A DNA stretch of 64,000 bases from Haemonchus contortus (Eukaryota; Nematoda; Chromadorea; Rhabditida; Trichostrongylidae): assembly GCA_000469685.2 (NCBI GenBank), contig LS997565.1, positions 51,762,580-51,826,579 on the forward strand, in the 5' to 3' direction. A program made the position numbers and the translations under genes. Below the pieces are notes generated by a model. That model made no database searches. It saw nothing but the letters and a program-made list of their open reading frames with translations, and was not told the DNA's origin. Positions 58,860-64,000 of this stretch are shown here, piece by piece (position 1 is the stretch's first letter; each line of letters begins with the position of its first letter).

Positions 58860-60866
58860 GGCGCGGGGTGGATACTCGTTGAGGAAGCGTTTCGAGAGAC
58901 GCTCAGAGCCATCGTCAAAAGAAAGTAACATTGAATAGATTCGATTTTGAATCTGTCCAGCATCTTGAAACTTTTAGATGTTACTGAGCGAGATTGTGGA
59001 TCTCCTTCACTGAGTTCTTTCTCACTGAAGGATCCCAGCCGGTAAGAATCCCCAGGAGGGTGGAGGACAGAGAATTAATCGCCGACCAAAAGTCGCCAGT
59101 ACTTGCCCAAAGACGCAGGTGGATTCTGGGGTAGACTCTCTGATACTGCTGTGGTGGTCGATGGGCCTTCTGTTTCTCGCAGGCGTATCCAGGCGTACAT
59201 TTGTGAAGACTCTGTGGGTGCAGTTGGAATCCTGCCCATCAACTCAGCCAAAATCTTGTATCCGAGTAATAGGGAAGCATCTGGGAGGCTATTCGGGGTT
59301 GCCTCCAGAAGCAAAAACAAAGCCGCTCGTCCGAGCTTCGGGATACCCTGGTTAGACCCCGAAGTCAACCCAGCCCCCACGTCAGAGCCTGGAAGCTGCG
59401 CGTTGGATATCCACTCGCCAAAACAGTAATACCAATAAACCTCATTGCCTTGAACCTGAGGGAGCCACCAACATGGCAGCGTTGGGTAGGACCGCAGGGA
59501 GAGGCTGCTGAAATTTCAGGGCCAAAACACCCAAAAGGAGAAGGGCCAAGATGGCGATCTGTACCTTCAACGCACGGACGCTTACATTGGAAGCGTGTTT
59601 AGAAGACCTGATGATGCAAGCTGGGAAGGTCAAGTGCGACGTCATCGGCATGACCGAGACGAGAAGGCTGCACGCTGTGTTTGAGAATGAAGAAGAACTG
59701 TTCCCTAGAACATGCGACAGCAGAGGCGTCGACGGCATAACCGTCCTCGTCAGTACGCACTTGGCCATGAACACGACTCGTTCGAAACCTCAACAACCCA
59801 AATCGGACGTTTCCGATTGAGAACATGTATCTCAACTCCAGCTCTAACCATCTTCGTTGCCTACGCACAAACATCGAGCTACGAAGAAGAGTTGGAAGCG
59901 TTCTTTATGGATCTGGAGAGGCTCTATAGAGAAGACCATACCTTTTCAAGATTATCGTCGGCGATTTCCAGGGCTTCACATGGGACTCACGGAACGAAAT
60001 GTAATGAGTAAGGTGAAAGGATGTCCGAGTTTATCATGTCGACCCACACCATCCATGGTAACTCGCAGTTCCAGGAGTCCTCTCATTTGCGATGGACACT
60101 GGAGACACCTGGTGGACAGTTTCATAATGAAACAGACCACATCTCTTCAAGAGGAGATTTTGCCTGACTGACGTCGCTGTTGTTCCGAAGTTCTACACGG
60201 GATCGGACCATTGTCTCCTCCGCGCTAGATTCTGCTTCTCAGTGCGTGGCAGAGAGCTATGAAGTTTAGGAAACGAAGCCTCAAGACCTCCATCAACTGG
60301 GACCATTTCGCTTCCTTTGCGAGTGAATGGGAAGATTCCGTCGATGAAGAATACAACCGGCTCGTCGAACATCTTCATGATAGCGCTAGGGAAGCAGAGA
60401 GTCTACGAGTAGCCAAGTGACGACTCTTTTTGAAGACTCTCGAGCTGATACGCCAGCGTGGAATCGCGCGAGCTACAGGCAATCTTCAACATACGTTCGA
60501 ACTTGCGAAGCGAAGCGGAGAAGCGATAAAGGAAGATCTGAACGAGAGAGGAGCAGCAGTTATGGACGAAGCCGCCGATGCCGGAATGAACATTCGCAAA
60601 GTCCGACCGAGCTTCGCCAATTACAAGGCCAAGATGACTTCCCTTCGTCGTCCTGACGGAACAGTTACAGCATCTCGAAGGGCAATGGAGAAGGTGTTCA
60701 ATGACTTCCACTCTCACCTCTTCGACAGCCAGTCCACGGGCCTATCCACCTTTTCAGGCGCGTCATGTATGTCGTCCCTTCGGAACTCCCTTCCAAATGT
60801 CGACAAGCCATCGCGTCGGCCAAAAATTATACGGTGCCTGGTCTTGATAGGATCAAACCAGAAAAC
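58860..60866 (+). mobile_element. RTE LINE, 5' and endonuclease part, truncated in the RT domain
   Basis: The frame beginning MAICTFNARTLTLEACLEDL at 59551, with DVIGMTETRR and DSRGVDGITVLVST, is an APE-type endonuclease start. FVAYAQTSSYEEELEAF, FYTGSDHCLLRARF and LELIRQRGIARA follow across frame changes. Near 60766 the frame reads VPSELPSKCRQAIASAKNYT then VPGLDRIKPEN, the start of the RT fingers, and then passes without a break into the ATATACACAC satellite. A 108-codon frame at 59103 may be the upstream region of the element. Frameshifts make it inactive. The 5' boundary is approximate. Confidence 0.8.
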
Positions 60867-61466
60867 ACACAAATATACACACGTATATAGACAAATATAC
60901 ACACATATACACATATATACGCACATATACACACATATACACATATATACACACATATACACACATACACACATATACACACATATACCCACATATACAC
61001 ACATATACACACATATACACAAATATACACATATACACACATATACGCACATATACACACATATACACATATATACACACATATACACACATATACACAC
61101 ATATACACACATATACACACATATACACACATATACACACATATACACACATATATACACACATATACGCACATATACACACATATACGCACATATACAC
61201 AAATATACACAAATATACACATATATACACATATATACACAAATATACACACATATACACACATGTACACACATATATACACAAATATACACACATATAC
61301 GCACATATACACACACACATATACACACATATACACATATATACACACATATACACACATATATACACATATATACACATGTATACACACATATATACAC
61401 AAATATACACAAATATACACATATATACACATATATACACATATATACATATATACGCACATATAC
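60863..61466. repeat. ATATACACAC satellite array
   Basis: About 600 bases of acacatatac units with variants (atatatac, acgcac, aaatatac). It produces long artefactual open frames of Tyr-Thr-His-Ile repeats on the plus strand and Cys-Val-Tyr-Ile repeats on the minus strand. Confidence 0.95.
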
Positions 61467-61973
61467 TCGGCCTTCGAGCTGGCTCGAGAAATACCTCCAC
61501 CGCAGTTAGTTCCTTCACCTAACTTTGCCAGTCTTGACTACCGAATGTTAGATTCAGTCTTTCTGACTGTTGACTGGTTTGTTGTTTTCAACAGTTATAT
61601 CTCCATTGATGACGTCTACAAAAGATTCTGCAGAATAGTCTACTCTATTCTTGCTTCTTTTGTTCCTTTCAAGTTTCCTTCTTTATATAACATACGTTAT
61701 CCTGTCCATATCGAAAATTTGCTTGCTCAAAAGATACGTCTTTTCCGTATGCTTCCTAATCCGTTATCAAATACATTATACAGAAAAGTTTGCTCAGACC
61801 TCGACAAACATGTCAAAAAATTTGTAGAGAATCGTGACAAACGGCTGTCGGCCAAGGCTGATTCTATGCATCTTTTCCGCCTAATCAAACAAAGACTTAA
61901 GTCGTCTTCAAAGCTGCCTGTGCTCACCGACGGCTTCGGGTCTCTCTTTGTTTCTGATGAGGAGAAAGCCGAA
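61467..61973 (+). pseudogene. CR1-type LINE fragment cut off by the telomere
   Basis: An open frame in phase through the end of the satellite gives SPNFASLDYRMLDSVFLTVD, DDVYKRFCRIVYSILASFVP, AQKIRLFRMLPNPLSNTLYR and VKKFVENRDKRLSAKADSMH, the linker between endonuclease and reverse transcriptase in CR1 elements. It stops at VSDEEKAE, which aligns with VTDENKAE of the CR1 copy at 58758, and the next bases are TTAGGC repeats. No 3' part exists. It is inactive. Confidence 0.8.
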
Positions 61974-64000
61974 GGCTTAGGCTTAGGCTTAGGCTTAGGC
62001 TTAGGCTTAGGCTTAGGCTTAGGCTTAGGCTTAGGCTTAGGCTTAGGCTTAGGCTTAGGCTTAGGCTTAGGCTTAGGCTTAGGCTTAGGCTTAGGCTTAG
62101 CTTAGGCTTAGGCTTAGGCTTAGGCTTAGCCTTAGGCTTAGGCTTAGGCTTTAGGCTTAGGCTTAGGCTTAGGCTTAGGCTTAGGCTTAGGCTTAGGCTT
62201 AGGCTTAGGCTTAGGCTTAGGCTAGGCTTAGGCTTAGGCTTAGGCTTAGGCTTAGGCTTAGGCCTTAGGCTTAGGCTTAGGCTTAGGCTTAGGCTTAGGC
62301 TTAGGCTTAGGCTTAGGCTTAGGCTTTAGGCTTAGGCTTAGGCCTTAGGCTTAGGCTTAGGCTTAGGCTTAGGCTTAGGCTTAGGCTTAGGCTTAGGCTT
62401 AGGCTTAGGCTTAGGCTTAGGCTTAGCTTAGGCTTAGGCTTAGGCTTAGGCTTAGGCTTAGGCTTAGGCTTAGGCTTAGGCCTTAGGCTTAGGCTTAGCT
62501 TAGGCTTAGGCTTAGGCTTAGGCTTAGGCTTAGGCTTAAGGCTTAGGCTTAGGCTTAGGCTTAGGCTTAGGCTTAGGCTTAGGCTTAGGAGCTTAGGCTT
62601 AGGCTTAGGCTTAGGCTTAGGCTTAGGCTTAGGGCTTAGGCTTAGGCTTAGGCTTAGGCTTAGGCTTAGGCTTAGGCTTAGGCTTAGGCTTAGGCTTAGG
62701 CTTAGGCTTAGGCTTAGGCTTAGGCTTAGGCTTAGGCTTAGGCTTAGGCTTAGGCTTATGGCTTAGGCTTAGGCTTAGGCTTAGGCTTAGGCTTAGGCTT
62801 AGGCTTAGGCTTAGGCTTAGGCTTAGGCTTAGGCTTAGGCTTAGGCTTAGGCTTAGGCTTAGGCTTAGGCTTAGGCTTAGGCTTAGGCTTAGGCTTAGGC
62901 TTAGGCTTAGGCTTAGGCTTAGGCTTAGGCTTAGCTTAGGCTTAGGCTTAGGCTTAGGCTTAGGCTTAGGCTTAGGCTTTAGGCTTAGGCTTAGGCTTAA
63001 GGCTTAGGCTTAGCTTAGGCTTAGGCTTAGGCTTAGGCTTAGGCTTAGGCTTAGGGCTTAGCTTAGGGCTTAGGCTTAGGCTTAGGCTAGGCTTAGCTTA
63101 GGCTTAGGCTTAGGCTTAGGCCTTAGGCTTAGGCTTAGGCTAGGCTTAGGCTTAGGCTTAGGCTTAGGCTAGGCTTAGGCTTAGGCTTAGGCTTAGGCTT
63201 AGGCTTAGGCTTAGGCTTAGGCTTAGGCTTAGGCTTAGGCTTAGGCTTAGGCTTAGGCTTAGGCTTAGGCTTAGGCTTAGGCTTAGGCTTAGGCTTAGGC
63301 TTAGGCTTAGGCTTAGGCTTAGGCTTAGGCTTAGGCTTTAGGCTTAGGCTTAGCTTAGGCTTAGGCTTAGGCTTAGGCTTAGGCTTAGGCTTAGGCTTAG
63401 GCTTAGGCTTAGGCTTAGGCTTAGGCTTAGGCTTAGGCTTAGGCTTAGGCTTAGGCTTAGGCTTAGGCTTAGGCTTAGGCTTAGGCTTAGGCTTAGGCTT
63501 AGGCTTAGGCTTAGGCTTAGGCTTAGGCTTAGGCTTAGGCTTAGGCTTAGGCTTAGGCTTAGGCTTGGGCTTGGGCTTAGGCTGAGGCTTAGGCTTAGGC
63601 TTAGGCTTAGGCTGGCTAGGCTTAGGGCTTAGGCTTAGGCTTGAGGCTTAGGCTTAGGCCTAGGCTTAGGCTTAGGTAGGCTTAGGCTCAGGCTTAGGCT
63701 AGGTAGGCTTTAAGGCTTAGGCTTAGGCTTAGGCTTAGGCTTAGGCTTAGGCTTAGGCTTAGGCTTAGCCTAAGCCTAAGCCTAAGCCTAAGCCTTAGGC
63801 TTAGGCTTAGGCTTAGGCTTAGGCTTAGGCTTAGGCTTAGGCTTAGGCTTAGGCTTAGGCTTAAGGCTTAGGCTTAGGCTTAGGCTTAGGCTTAGGCCTA
63901 AGCCTTAGGCTTAGGCTTAGGCTTAGGCTTAGGCTTAGGTTTAGGCTTAGGCTTAGGCTTAGGCTTAGGCTTAGGCTTTAGGCTTAGGCTTAGGTTTAGG
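61974..64000 (+). repeat. Telomere, (TTAGGC)n
   Basis: Continuous TTAGGC units from ggcttaggc at 61974 to the window end, over 2,027 bases. Occasional one-base variants occur (TTAGC, TTTAGGC, TTAGGCC), with a more degenerate stretch at about 63565-63715 (TTGGGC, CTGAGGC, AGGTAGG) and a short inverted block at 63769-63794. The orientation matches a right chromosome end. Confidence 0.97.
63769..63794 (-). repeat. Inverted telomere block (CCTAAG)n within the array
   Basis: cctaagcctaagcctaagcc continuing for 26 bases, in opposite orientation to its surroundings; a second single-unit inversion occurs at 63897-63904. Confidence 0.85.

Noticed and set aside
60714..61518. Open frames of 211-359 codons on both strands across the satellite
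   Set aside because: They are Tyr-Thr-His-Ile or Cys-Val-Tyr-Ile repeats produced by the ATATACACAC array, open in several frames at once. They are not proteins.
1..61973. CRISPR array or prokaryotic gene cluster
   Set aside because: No regularly spaced repeats with unique spacers and no ribosome-binding-site operons. Introns and telomere show a eukaryotic chromosome.
61974..62105. Gly-Leu repeat protein tail
   Set aside because: Translation of TTAGGC repeats after the LINE fragment; an artefact of an open frame through the telomere.
61467..64000. Telomere-specific LINE of the SART/TRAS type inserted in TTAGGC
   Set aside because: No telomere repeat lies on the 5' side and no LINE 3' end is present. 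The sequence is a truncated CR1, so healing is simpler than site-specific insertion.

Overview
This window is a chromosome end from a nematode, probably a clade V (strongylid, hookworm-like) species. The last 2 kb is an array of TTAGGC, the nematode telomere unit. The G-rich strand runs toward the window end, as expected for a right-hand telomere. Other support: TTTCAG-type splice acceptors, likely spliced-leader acceptors a few bases before start codons, and retroelement families typical of strongylids (RTE, CR1, Penelope-like, mariner, maT-like). The species assignment is inference.

Layout. 0.8-16 kb: one plus-strand gene of 13 exons for a C2H2 zinc-finger protein of about 511 residues. All exon phases join correctly. 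Its long introns carry a deleted mariner element, two long inverted-repeat elements and MITEs. 17.3-18.8 kb: a plus-strand gene for a ubiquitin-fold protein, possibly extending to 22.5 kb. 19-29.7 kb: mostly repeats, namely RTE fragments, a SINE fused to an inverted-repeat element, MITEs and a foldback element nested in a MITE. 29.7-31.0 kb: a putative three-exon minus-strand gene with no recognised family. 31.3-51.3 kb: transposon-rich, with a broken maT-like transposase, two tRNA-type SINEs, a second RTE family, a Penelope-like element with GIY-YIG remnants and many MITEs, plus a few coding-like minus-strand exons. 52.5-54.6 kb: two small minus-strand coding regions, one interrupted by an in-frame TGA inside a 33-bp duplication.

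57-64 kb is the subtelomere: a CR1 LINE (minus strand, one nonsense codon), an RTE LINE (plus) cut in its reverse transcriptase and continuing directly into an ATATACACAC satellite, then a CR1 fragment (plus) whose open reading frame runs straight into TTAGGC repeats. This last junction looks like telomere healing of a broken end inside a LINE.

No operon, prokaryotic defence system, CRISPR or rRNA was seen. The host genes show no evident shared pathway. Most of the window is decaying mobile DNA around two well-supported genes. Splice models are by eye from frame, phase and splice-site consensus, with no transcript data.
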